Shown here: in pieces, positions 25,186 to 33,744 of the stretch | Position numbering within the stretch: position 1 is the first letter of the stretch | How the letters are laid out: every line of letters starts with the position of its first letter | From: SZUA-38 sp965212525 | GTDB taxonomy: Bacteria; Pseudomonadota; Gammaproteobacteria; Xanthomonadales; SZUA-38 | Direction: 5' to 3' | NCBI GenBank assembly: GCA_965212525.1 | Contig: CBDBVC010000037.1 | Location: 124,001 to 188,000, forward strand | DNA: 64,000 bases | The notes under the pieces: model-generated | Databases searched by the model: none | Seen by the model: the letters and a program-made list of their open reading frames with translations, nothing else | Told to the model about the DNA's origin: nothing | Position numbers and translations under genes: made by a program

Positions 25186-27375
25186 TCAGTTGCTGGACGA
25201 ATCGTCGTCAACTGCATTGGTATTGGCGACAGTGAGTCGGCGGTCACTCAGACCGATGACGTCACTGATGATGCGAATACTCTCCTCGAGCATGATGTCG
25301 CTGTTCGTGTCTTCTTCCTCATCAGCCTGATCCTCTGACTCCTCTTCTGTCGAGATGCTGGCCAGTTGATCACTGCTGTCTGTTGAACTTTCCTCGGGTG
25401 CAGAGACCAGCACGATGGTTTCACTCTTGCTCTGCGCGGCCAGTGCGTCCTTCAGTGATTTGCGCTCTTCGCGACGTGCATCGTCTTCAGCCAGTTCTTC
25501 CCTGCGCTTGCTCTCCAGCAAAGATACACGGGTATCGTCCTGAGCTTCCTTGAACAACCGAATGTCTTCGAGCAGGAACTGGAATTCCTGATTCTTCTTC
25601 AGTCGCTGGGCTGAACGCTCATTGGCAGCGATCAGCACATCGCTCATGTCCTGATAGGTCTCGTAGCGTGCCGGCGTGATGCTGCTCCACGGCAGCGCAT
25701 TTTCCAGCGCCGATTCGCCATGTTCTTCATCGATACCCAACGTCGGGAACATGATGTCAGGGATGACACCCCGATTCTGCGTGCTACCGCCGTTGATGCG
25801 GAAAAACTGCGCCACGGTCAGCTTGAGCTGACCATACTTGTTTTCCTGTGCTCGGAAGGTCGCCTGATCCAGGTTGATCAGATGCTGCACGGTGCCTTTG
25901 CCGAAGGTCGGTTCGCCGATGACGATGCCGCGACCGTAATCCTGAATCGCTGCAGCGAAGATCTCCGAGGCAGATGCCGAATTGCGGTCAACCAGCACAG
26001 CAAGCGGCCCTTTCCAGGTGATGTTCTCATTCCGGTCGCTGTTGATGTTGATACGTCCGCGGCTGTCCCTGACCTGGACAACCGGGCCGGATTCTATGAA
26101 CAGACCGGTCAGGTTGGTCGCTTCGGTCAGTGAGCCACCACCATTCGAGCGCACATCGACGATGATGGCATCGACTTTTTCAGCCTTCAGTTCATTGATC
26201 AGTCTCTGAGTATCACGTGTCGAGCTGCGATAATCGGCCTCACCGCGCTCCTGTGCGGCAAAATCATGATAGAACGCTGGCAGATCGATCACACCAATCT
26301 TGTAGCTGAACTCTGCACTCTGGATTTCATAGACCGACTTCTTGGCTGCCGATTCCTCAAGCTTGACCTTGTCACGGGTCAGATCAACCGTGACCACCTC
26401 GCCATTCAGTCCCGATTCACCCGGCAGGATATCGAGATTGATTCCGGTACCGGCCTTGCCGCGAATGATGGCAACCACGTCTTCCAGCCGCCAGCCACGC
26501 ACGTCAACCATGGGTTCATTGGCCTGGCCGACTGCAACTATGCGGTCTCCGACCTCCAGCCGGCCATCAAGATCTGCCGGACCACCCTTGACGATGGTTC
26601 TGAGCACGGTGTACTCGCCGTCCTGCTGCAGCACGGCACCGATACCCTCCAGAGACAAGCGCATGGAAATATTGAAATTCTCAGATGCACGCGGCGCCAG
26701 ATAGGAAGTATGGGGCTCGATCGAGAGGGCGTATGCGTTAAGGTACAGCTGAAAGACATCTTCGGCATCCAGTTGCGAGACGCGCTGTTTCTGATTTTCG
26801 TAACGTGTTTTCAGCAATTCCTTGATTGACTCGTCGTCCTTGTCAGTCAGTCTCAGCCTGAGCACATCGTTCTTGATGCGCTTGCGCCAGATCTCATCGA
26901 GTTCCTCTTCCGTTGACAACCAGTCAAGTTCACGACGATCGAGCTCGAGTTCTTCATCGATCTTGAAATCAAAGGTCCGATCCACCAGTGCCAGTGCGTA
27001 TTCCATTCGATCGTTGACGCGCTGGCGGTATATGTTGAACATGTCATAGGCTGGCGTCAGGTCGGAATTGCGGAAGGCATCATCCAGTGTATTTCGATAG
27101 GCCTCGAAAAAGCGGACATCACTCTTGAGGAAATAGACCTTGCCGCCATCAAGGCTCTTCAGGTATCGATCGAAAATCATCGATGACATGTCATCGTTGA
27201 GTTCGGTCGGACGGTAATGGCGATTACCGAGGAAGCTGGTTGTGTTGCGCGCCGCATCCCGGAAATGGGGCTCCGGCTTGAGCGTGACAGAACTGTCGTT
27301 TACCGATTTCGCAAAAATGCCCGTGAATGTAACGGAGGTGAGGACGAGTAGTACTAAACAGGTTTTGCGAATCAT
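25186..27375 (-). CDS. prc: Carboxy-terminal processing protease (Tsp/Prc), S41 family
   Basis: 729 residues from the ATG at 27375, with AAGGAG 7 nt upstream. A signal peptide (LVLLVLTSVTFTGIFA) sends it to the periplasm. An N-terminal helical domain (about 30-230) is followed by a PDZ domain (about 240-340, GAVLQQDGEYTVL), the S41 catalytic core, and a C-terminal DUF3340-like helical region. The likely Ser-Lys dyad is S468 in NSASASEIF and K493 in FGKGTVQ, spaced as in E. coli Tsp. The acidic, Ser-rich insertion near 640-690 looks variable. It trims periplasmic proteins and, in E. coli, PBP3 and the hydrolase MepS. Confidence 0.95.
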   Translation of the reverse strand: MIRKTCLVLLVLTSVTFTGIFAKSVNDSSVTLKPEPHFRDAARNTTSFLGNRHYRPTELNDDMSSMIFDRYLKSLDGGKVYFLKSDVRFFEAYRNTLDDAFRNSDLTPAYDMFNIYRQRVNDRMEYALALVDRTFDFKIDEELELDRRELDWLSTEEELDEIWRKRIKNDVLRLRLTDKDDESIKELLKTRYENQKQRVSQLDAEDVFQLYLNAYALSIEPHTSYLAPRASENFNISMRLSLEGIGAVLQQDGEYTVLRTIVKGGPADLDGRLEVGDRIVAVGQANEPMVDVRGWRLEDVVAIIRGKAGTGINLDILPGESGLNGEVVTVDLTRDKVKLEESAAKKSVYEIQSAEFSYKIGVIDLPAFYHDFAAQERGEADYRSSTRDTQRLINELKAEKVDAIIVDVRSNGGGSLTEATNLTGLFIESGPVVQVRDSRGRININSDRNENITWKGPLAVLVDRNSASASEIFAAAIQDYGRGIVIGEPTFGKGTVQHLINLDQATFRAQENKYGQLKLTVAQFFRINGGSTQNRGVIPDIMFPTLGIDEEHGESALENALPWSSITPARYETYQDMSDVLIAANERSAQRLKKNQEFQFLLEDIRLFKEAQDDTRVSLLESKRREELAEDDARREERKSLKDALAAQSKSETIVLVSAPEESSTDSSDQLASISTEEESEDQADEEEDTNSDIMLEESIRIISDVIGLSDRRLTVANTNAVDDDSSSN

Positions 27376-27516
27376 GCATGTGCTCCTTGAGTCAACAGCA
27401 AATGAGACCACCAATTGAGCAAACAAGTTTCATTTACTGTGAAAAGCGTTGTCGGTAACGCCTCCAGTCCGGCCCACATCGACACTTGCTGTCACTCGAG
27501 CCTGTAGCCAGTCTGA

Positions 27517-27545
27517 CATAAAATATGGCGTGATACATAGTTCAA
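27517..27545 (-). promoter_or_regulatory. Candidate sigma-70 promoter of prc
   Basis: On the minus strand TTGAAC and TTTATG are separated by 17 bp in an AT-rich stretch about 140 nt upstream of the prc start codon. Spacing is ideal; the -10 match is moderate (the overlapping TATTTT gives 16 bp). Confidence 0.4.
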
Positions 27546-27637
27546 AAGATTGGATTGTCGTCATTTTTAACAATTATTGACCTGATCTGTGTGTACCCGC
27601 CGTGAAAATCCGATGCACCCTGTGTTGATCAGGCGAC

Positions 27638-28627
27638 TCAGACCATCTCGATCAGACCCGATTCCTCAGCCATCTGATCGGCGTGAAAAGACGAGCGAAC
27701 CAGCGGCCCGCTGGCCACATGGGTGAACCCCATGGCCTCACCATCAATCCGGAATTGTTCAAATTCTTCGGGCGTCCAGTACTTGTAGACAGGATGGTGA
27801 TGCTTTGTGGGTTGCAGATATTGCCCGATCGTCATCATGTCCACTTCGTGGGCTCGTAAATCGCGCATGACACCCAGGACCTGCTCTCTGGTTTCACCCA
27901 GTCCGAGCATGATGCCCGACTTGGTCGGCACATCAGGATGTTGCTGCTTGAATCGCCTGAGCAGATCCAGTGACCACTGGTAATCCGCACCAGGCCGGAC
28001 CTGGGGGTAGAGTTCCACCACGGTCTCCAGATTGTGATTGAAAACATCCGGCGGTGCAGCAGCCATGATGTCCAGGGCCCGGTCCATGCGCCCCTTGCCC
28101 CTGAAGTCGGGGGTGAGGATTTCGATTCTGATGCCAGGGCTGTGCGCCCTCACTGCCTCGATGCAATCGACAAAATGCTGTGCGCCACCATCGCGAAGAT
28201 CGTCGCGATCGACCGATGTGATGACGACATACTTCAGACCCATGTCGGCAATGGTTCTGGCCAGATTCAGCGGCTCATCCGGGTCGACCGGAAGCGGCCT
28301 GCCGTGGGCAACATCGCAGAAGGCGCAACGCCGTGTGCAGATCTCACCCAGAATCATGAAGGTTGCCGTGCCCTTGTTGAAACATTCATGAATGTTGGGG
28401 CAGGAGGCTTCTTCACATACCGTGAAGAGCGACCCCTTGCGCAGGTTTTTCTTCAGTTTCTCGACCGCATTGCCGGCAGGAATCCGAACACGTATCCAGT
28501 CGGGCTTGCGTAGTGCCGGCTGCTCATGATCAAAGGTGATCCGGTTGCCGGAAATCTTGTTCTCGCCGGTTTGCTTGACACCCGTGATGGTCACTCGTGC
28601 TGACTGAAGATTCTGTTTGTTGTCCAT
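27638..28627 (-). CDS. lipA: Lipoyl synthase
   Basis: 329 residues. Radical-SAM enzyme that inserts two sulfur atoms into octanoyl-protein to make the lipoyl cofactor. Both [4Fe-4S] sites are visible: the auxiliary cluster cysteines C71, C76 and C82, and the radical-SAM CxxxCxxC motif at C97, C101 and C104 (CTRRCAFCD). The C-terminal SGPLVRSSFHAD provides the conserved serine ligand region. The start is 3 nt after the lipB stop. Its acceptors include GcvH at 10.7 kb, and ErpA (15 kb) is a likely cluster donor. Confidence 0.98.
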   Translation of the reverse strand: MDNKQNLQSARVTITGVKQTGENKISGNRITFDHEQPALRKPDWIRVRIPAGNAVEKLKKNLRKGSLFTVCEEASCPNIHECFNKGTATFMILGEICTRRCAFCDVAHGRPLPVDPDEPLNLARTIADMGLKYVVITSVDRDDLRDGGAQHFVDCIEAVRAHSPGIRIEILTPDFRGKGRMDRALDIMAAAPPDVFNHNLETVVELYPQVRPGADYQWSLDLLRRFKQQHPDVPTKSGIMLGLGETREQVLGVMRDLRAHEVDMMTIGQYLQPTKHHHPVYKYWTPEEFEQFRIDGEAMGFTHVASGPLVRSSFHADQMAEESGLIEMV

Positions 28628-28630
28628 GGC

Positions 28631-29308
28631 TCAGGAGGCCTCCTGGATCGGTGATTGCTGAAAACCGAACTCGTTCAGGACCACATCGAGGAATGGCTGC
28701 CTGACGGCATCAAGGCCCTGCTGCCCGATTGTGGCCTGTTGTTGCGGGTCAACCAGGTCAACCAGCTGTGTCACCTGCAGGTTGGCAAAGCCACAGGGGT
28801 TGATTCTTGAAAACGGTTCGAGATCCATATTGATGTTGAATGCCACGCCGTGAAAGCTGCGACCCCTCTTGACCCGCAGCCCCAGAGAGGCGAGCTTGCG
28901 ACCCTCAACGTAAACGCCAGGTGCATTGGGCAGTCGCTCAGCCTGTATTCCGAAAGTTGCACTGAAATCGATGATGCACTGTTCCAGCCGGGTGACAAAC
29001 TGACGAACGCCAATACCCAGACGATTGAGATCAATCAGTGGATACATCACCATCTGGCCAGGCCCGTGATAGGTGACCTGTCCGCCACGGTCAACCTGGA
29101 TCACGGGGATATCGCCTGGCGCAAGAATGTGTTCGGCCTTGCCTGCCTGCCCCTGAGTGAATACAGGCGGGTGTTCCACCAGCCAGATTTCATCTGCCGT
29201 TGCCTCATCCCTCTCTCGCGTGAATGCCTGCATCCGACGCCACACCGGCTCGTAATCCTCAAGCCCCAGATGCCTGATCAGAGGGTGTCTGTTGTTCACA
29301 ATGTCCAT
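28631..29308 (-). CDS. lipB: Octanoyl-(acyl-carrier-protein)-protein N-octanoyltransferase
   Basis: 225 residues. Transfers octanoate from ACP to lipoyl-domain lysines. The conserved segments DEIWLVEHPPVFTQGQAGK, VDRGGQVTYHGPGQMV and GRKLASLGLRV are present, and the catalytic cysteine is in INPCGFANLQV, with the partner lysine in GRKLASLG. Its start overlaps the DUF493 gene by 13 nt, and lipA follows with a 3 nt gap, so DUF493-lipB-lipA are translationally coupled. Confidence 0.97.
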   Translation of the reverse strand: MDIVNNRHPLIRHLGLEDYEPVWRRMQAFTRERDEATADEIWLVEHPPVFTQGQAGKAEHILAPGDIPVIQVDRGGQVTYHGPGQMVMYPLIDLNRLGIGVRQFVTRLEQCIIDFSATFGIQAERLPNAPGVYVEGRKLASLGLRVKRGRSFHGVAFNINMDLEPFSRINPCGFANLQVTQLVDLVDPQQQATIGQQGLDAVRQPFLDVVLNEFGFQQSPIQEAS

Positions 29309-29562
29309 AACACCATGTCATTCTCTGACAGTGAGCGATAGATCTCCTCGAGATCTTCACGCGTGTTCACATCCACCGGAATGGTGATGGACCGGTACTT
29401 GCCGTTGCTGGAATTCTTGCGCCGGATCAGTTCGGGAAACATGCGATCCTGATGCGTCGAAACGATCTCGATCACGACGCTTTCAAACTCGTCAGTGTTC
29501 GGGCCCATCACCTTGATCGGATAATTGCAGGGAAACTCCAGCCCCTTGGCAACGATACTCAT
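29296..29562 (-). CDS. DUF493 (YbeD-like) protein
   Basis: 88 residues, the full length of the YbeD family: a small ferredoxin-like alpha/beta fold resembling ACT or RAM regulatory domains. KGLEFPCNYPIKVMG and SSNGKYRSITIPV are typical. Function is unproven; conservation between dacA and lipB suggests a regulatory part in lipoate metabolism (inference). It starts 6 nt after the dacA stop and overlaps lipB by 13 nt. Confidence 0.92.
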   Translation of the reverse strand: MSIVAKGLEFPCNYPIKVMGPNTDEFESVVIEIVSTHQDRMFPELIRRKNSSNGKYRSITIPVDVNTREDLEEIYRSLSENDMVLWTL

Positions 29563-29568
29563 GCCAAT

Positions 29569-30723
29569 TCACTCATCATCATAGAACCAGAGGGAGATCG
29601 AATCGGAAAAACGGTGCCAGAACCCGCCTTCGCCTGCACCCTCCAGGGTAAAGATCGGTGTCGAACTGAACTCCTCATCATCAAGCAGTATGCGCAGGCG
29701 ACCCACCTCTGTCTGATTTTCTATCGGTGCGGTCATCACGCGTCTGGTCTCAATTCTTGCCTGCAGATTGTCATACTGACCACGCGGTATGGTGATGTAC
29801 AGATCCTGATTGATGCCCAGCGCGAGGGTATCCTTGTCACCCTTCCACAACTTGGCAACCGTCAGCGCCTGACCCGATTCAAACAGTTTGTGGGTTTCAT
29901 AGAAGCGGAATCCGTAGTTCAGCAGTTTCTGGCTTTCATCGGCCCTGGATTTTTCACTGTCCGTTCCCATCACCACGCTGATCAGGCGCATGTCTGCCCG
30001 GTTGGCCGACGATGCCAGGCAATAGCCTGCAGCATCCGTATAGCCGGTTTTCAGGCCGTCCACAGCCGGATCCCGCCACAACAGATTGTTCCGGTTGTGC
30101 TGTCTGATACCGTTGTAGGTAAACTCCTTCTCCGAGTACCAGCGGTAATATTCGGGAAACTCATTGATAATGGCATTGGACAGTTTGGCGATATCACGGG
30201 CACTGGAATAATGATTCTCGACCGTCAGACCATTCGAATTCATGTAATTGGTGTTTTCCAGACCCAGTTCGTCTGCATATTTGTTCATGATGCTGGGGAA
30301 CACATCGGTTGACCCGGCAATGTGCTCGGCCAGTGCAACACTGGCATCATTGCCCGACTGAATGATCATGCCCTTGAGCAGCTCCTCGATGGTGACCTGT
30401 TTGCCCACCTCGATGAACATGCGGGAACCACCCGTTTCCCAGGCCTTCTGGCTGACCGTGATCACGTCATTCAGTGACAGCGCACCCTTGCGAAGTTCAT
30501 GGAAGACAACATAGGCCGTCATCAGTTTGGTAATGCTGGCAGGGTCAACGCGAGTGTCCGCGTTCTGTTCAGCCAGCACCACACCACTGTCGGCATCGAT
30601 CAGGATGTAGCTGCGGGCGGCCAGCTGAGGCGGTGCCGGCAATGGCAGGTTCTGAGCATGCACGAGTGCACTGAGCAGGCTGCAGCAAAGCAGCATCATG
30701 GCTGGAATTGTTCTTGTTTTCAC
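29569..30723 (-). CDS. dacA: D-alanyl-D-alanine carboxypeptidase (PBP5/6 family)
   Basis: 384 residues. A signal peptide ends at about VHAQN. Removes the terminal D-Ala from peptidoglycan pentapeptides. The active-site motifs are S63-x-x-K66 (ASITK), SGN (IIQSGNDASV) and KTG (DGLKTGYT). A C-terminal beta domain and a final amphipathic stretch (GFWHRFSDSISLWFY) that anchors to the outer face of the inner membrane follow. It is the seventh gene after mreB in the wall-growth cluster and lies 112 nt after rlpA, so an internal promoter is possible. Confidence 0.96.
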   Translation of the reverse strand: MKTRTIPAMMLLCCSLLSALVHAQNLPLPAPPQLAARSYILIDADSGVVLAEQNADTRVDPASITKLMTAYVVFHELRKGALSLNDVITVSQKAWETGGSRMFIEVGKQVTIEELLKGMIIQSGNDASVALAEHIAGSTDVFPSIMNKYADELGLENTNYMNSNGLTVENHYSSARDIAKLSNAIINEFPEYYRWYSEKEFTYNGIRQHNRNNLLWRDPAVDGLKTGYTDAAGYCLASSANRADMRLISVVMGTDSEKSRADESQKLLNYGFRFYETHKLFESGQALTVAKLWKGDKDTLALGINQDLYITIPRGQYDNLQARIETRRVMTAPIENQTEVGRLRILLDDEEFSSTPIFTLEGAGEGGFWHRFSDSISLWFYDDE

Positions 30724-30835
30724 ATTAAGGCCCGTATTGATTCGTTCTCAAGTATAGCCGTCTTTACAGACACGCAGATGTCCATATCATGGCCTGTCCC
30801 GTTCGCAACCGGTTCGTTCTGCGGCTATGGGTCGA

Positions 30836-31630
30836 TCACTGAAAGATAACTTTGGGTTGACCCAGCCCCATTGCAACTATTTTATCACTCAATTCATCGG
30901 CCACTGCCTCATTTTCCAGCGGCCCCAGTTGAACCCGGTGGATCGGCTGACCGGGTGCCAGTTCACCACTGAGCACCTGTGCCGAATCAATTTGATTGCT
31001 TTTCAGACGGTTGACCAGTCGCAAGGCGTTGTCACGATCCGAGAATGCACCCACCTGCAGGTAGACAAATGAGGCGCTGACCACATCAGGGCGGTTTTCC
31101 TCAGTCGAGTCATGCGGCATGATGGTGCGCACTTCCACTTCGGTGACCCCATCGTTGATCATGTCAAGCTTGACCGCTGCGGCATAGGACAGATCGATGA
31201 TGCGATCGCCGACAAATGGACCACGATCATTGATCCGGACGATCACACTGCGGTCATTCTTCACATTGGTGACTCGTGCATAGCTGGGTAACGGCAATGT
31301 CTTGTGAGCTGCACTGTAGGCGTGCATGTCGAAAGTTTCCATATTTGACGTGGGCTTGCCGTGAAAGTTGGGCCCATACCAGGATGCCAGCCCACGTTCA
31401 TAGTAGCCCTCACTGCGTGCCAGCACGCGGTAGGTCTCACCCTCGACGCGGTAGGGCGAATGGTTGCCCTTCTCGCTCAGTGGCTCGACCACGGGTGTCG
31501 GTTCAACCCGTGGCGTCGACGGCGGTTCCAGACTTTCCGGTGATTGCTGAACCGGTGCCGGTGAACAGGCGTACAGCACTGTGCACAGGAACAGGAACCC
31601 GGCGCGCATGATTTGATCAGGATTGTTCAT
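30836..31630 (-). CDS. rlpA: Septal-ring lytic transglycosylase RlpA family lipoprotein
   Basis: 264 residues from the ATG at 31630 (overlapping the mltB stop by 14 nt); the ATG at 31609 is also possible. A lipobox (TVLYAC) makes it an outer-membrane lipoprotein. Residues about 75-165 form the double-psi beta-barrel (ASWYGPNFHGKPTSN, VRINDRGPFVGDRIIDLS) that cleaves denuded glycan strands. A C-terminal SPOR domain (about 185-264, YLQVGAFSDRDNALRL) targets it to the septum. Order rodA-mltB-rlpA-dacA is conserved in many gammaproteobacteria. Confidence 0.95.
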   Translation of the reverse strand: MNNPDQIMRAGFLFLCTVLYACSPAPVQQSPESLEPPSTPRVEPTPVVEPLSEKGNHSPYRVEGETYRVLARSEGYYERGLASWYGPNFHGKPTSNMETFDMHAYSAAHKTLPLPSYARVTNVKNDRSVIVRINDRGPFVGDRIIDLSYAAAVKLDMINDGVTEVEVRTIMPHDSTEENRPDVVSASFVYLQVGAFSDRDNALRLVNRLKSNQIDSAQVLSGELAPGQPIHRVQLGPLENEAVADELSDKIVAMGLGQPKVIFQ

Positions 31631-32615
31631 GATGCTGTTTCAGTTGCTCGCTGAGCTGGAACACAGCCATGGAATACAGCGCACTGTGATTGTAACGCGA
31701 GATCACGTAAAAATTGTGTAAACCAATCCAGTAATCGGTTGAATTCTGCTGTTCCAGTGTGATCAGTGTGGAGGCCGTCTGCGGATCCAGGTGCTCTGGC
31801 ACCGAGTAGCCCCACTCAGCCAGCTGAACCAGGGGATAGGCCGGTTTCAGGCCGGGCTTTTCAAGTTTGCGCGCACCCTGTGCAGCTTCACTCCTGAAGG
31901 TCACCGGTTCACCCGGCTTCCAGCCATGCTGCTTGAAATAATTGGCGACGCTTGCGATGGCATCCTCTTCCGGATCCCACAGATTGCGTCGTCCGTCCTT
32001 GTTGAAATCCACCGCGTAATGACGGTAACTGCTGGAGATGAACTGGCCGTATCCCATGGCACCGGCATAGGATCCCTTGACGGTAGCGATATCGAGATTT
32101 TCCTCACGTGCCAGTATGAGGAACTGAACCAGTTCGGAGGTGAAAAACCGCGACCTGGGTGGATAATGAAAAGCCAGCGTTGCCAGTGAATCCAGCACCC
32201 TGTATTTACCGGTAATCCGACCGTAGGATGTCTCGACACCGATAATGGCAACGATCACTTCCTGTGGCACACCGTATTCACTCGAAACCCGGTCAAGCGT
32301 TGCCTGGTGCTCGTCCCAGAACGCCAGGCCGTCTTTCAGTCTGCGATCGGTCATGAATATCGGGCGATACTGGTACCAGGGCTTGGCTTCCGCGGGCCGG
32401 CTGATGGCGTCGATGATATCCTGTCTGCGCTTTGCCAGAGCCAGCCATTTTTCAACCTCGGCCGGCTCGAAACCATGTTCGGAAACCATGGTTTCGATGA
32501 ACGCTGTGGCACCCGGATGCAATTTCTCCAGGTTCTGGTTGGCCCACAGCGGGGCAGCGATGGCGAGTAATATCGCCAGCATGATCATGGAAACTCGTTT
32601 ATCGGTTGTGGGCAT
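31617..32615 (-). CDS. mltB: Membrane-bound lytic murein transglycosylase B
   Basis: 332 residues from the ATG at 32615. The N-terminus has a plain secretory signal (IMLAILLAIAAPLWA) and no lipobox cysteine, unlike E. coli MltB, so this one may be soluble and periplasmic (SltB-like). The catalytic glutamate is E128 in AIIGVETSYGR, and the MltB-type AMGYGQFISSSYRHYAVD and DLWDPEEDAIASVANYF-like segments follow. It lies 16 nt after rodA and overlaps the rlpA start. Confidence 0.95.
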   Translation of the reverse strand: MPTTDKRVSMIMLAILLAIAAPLWANQNLEKLHPGATAFIETMVSEHGFEPAEVEKWLALAKRRQDIIDAISRPAEAKPWYQYRPIFMTDRRLKDGLAFWDEHQATLDRVSSEYGVPQEVIVAIIGVETSYGRITGKYRVLDSLATLAFHYPPRSRFFTSELVQFLILAREENLDIATVKGSYAGAMGYGQFISSSYRHYAVDFNKDGRRNLWDPEEDAIASVANYFKQHGWKPGEPVTFRSEAAQGARKLEKPGLKPAYPLVQLAEWGYSVPEHLDPQTASTLITLEQQNSTDYWIGLHNFYVISRYNHSALYSMAVFQLSEQLKQHHEQS

Positions 32616-32631
32616 TGAATCTGCGTTCCTC

Positions 32632-33744
32632 TCAGGTTCGATCAGTCGAAATGAATTTGCGGTGTGCATAGATCGACATCATCACACCAAATGCTGCCAT
32701 CAGGCTCACCATGGATGTGCCGCCGTAACTGATCAGGGGCAGCGGCACGCCAACCACGGGTAATAATCCACTAATCATCCCGGCGTTGACAACCACATAG
32801 ACAAAAAATGTCAGGATGAGTGCCCCGGCAAGCAGACGTGAATAACAATCCTTGGCCACCATGGCGATCGACAGGCCACGCCAGATGATCAGCAGGTACA
32901 GTGCGAACAGTATCAGGACACCGGCCAGGCCGAACTCTTCGGCATAGGTGGCCAGAATGAAATCGGTCGATTTCTCCGGCAGGAATTCGAGATGTGCCTG
33001 TGTTCCCTGTTGCCATCCCTTGCCAGTGAGCCCTCCTGAGCCGACGGCAATCTTGGACTGGATGATATTCCACCCGCGACCGAGTGGATCAGATTCCGGA
33101 TCCAGAAACATCAGCACCCGATTGCGCTGATATTCATGCATGTTATGCCACAGGATGGGGCTCATGACCATGGCCAGAACAGCCATGACCGAGATCATGC
33201 GCCAGCTGATCCCGGCCAGAAACAGCACGAACAGACCGCTGATCGCTACCAGAATTGCGGTTCCAAGATCTGGCTGATCTGCGATCAGGATGGCAGGGAT
33301 GGCAATGATCAGCAGACTCACCCCGGCCTGCATGACCGATGGCGAGTAGCTGCGTGTATGCAGATACCAGGCCATCATCATCGGTACCGTCAACTTGAGC
33401 AGCTCGGAGGGCTGGAACCGGGCAATGCCCAGGTCCAGCCAGCGCTGTGCACCACTGCCCTCACCCATGATTGCCACAGCCAGCAACAGCAGGATACCGA
33501 ATGCGTACAGCACCGGCGTCAGGAATTTCATCCGCACCGGCGGTATGTGTGACAGCACCAGCATGACGATGAAACCGATCAGGAACCGGATTGACTGCTT
33601 GATAACCAGCTGACTGTTACCGTCGGAGGCCGAATACAGAATCACCAGCCCCAGTCCGGTGGTTGCGATGATCAGCGCCAGCAGCGGCAGGTCGACCCGT
33701 GGCCTGAACTTGAGCTGCCGCAGCAGTTTTTCAACAACCGTCAT
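32632..33744 (-). CDS. rodA: Rod shape-determining peptidoglycan glycosyltransferase RodA
   Basis: 370 residues with about ten membrane segments; SEDS-family polymerase that builds glycan strands from lipid II in the elongasome, working with PBP2. Conserved SEDS segments include GIARFQPSELLKL, FLPEKSTDFILATYAEEFG (with the catalytic-region aspartate) and the C-terminal LPLISYGGTSMVSLM. Its start overlaps the mrdA stop by 4 nt (ATGA), consistent with stoichiometric co-translation of RodA and PBP2. Confidence 0.98.
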   Translation of the reverse strand: MTVVEKLLRQLKFRPRVDLPLLALIIATTGLGLVILYSASDGNSQLVIKQSIRFLIGFIVMLVLSHIPPVRMKFLTPVLYAFGILLLLAVAIMGEGSGAQRWLDLGIARFQPSELLKLTVPMMMAWYLHTRSYSPSVMQAGVSLLIIAIPAILIADQPDLGTAILVAISGLFVLFLAGISWRMISVMAVLAMVMSPILWHNMHEYQRNRVLMFLDPESDPLGRGWNIIQSKIAVGSGGLTGKGWQQGTQAHLEFLPEKSTDFILATYAEEFGLAGVLILFALYLLIIWRGLSIAMVAKDCYSRLLAGALILTFFVYVVVNAGMISGLLPVVGVPLPLISYGGTSMVSLMAAFGVMMSIYAHRKFISTDRT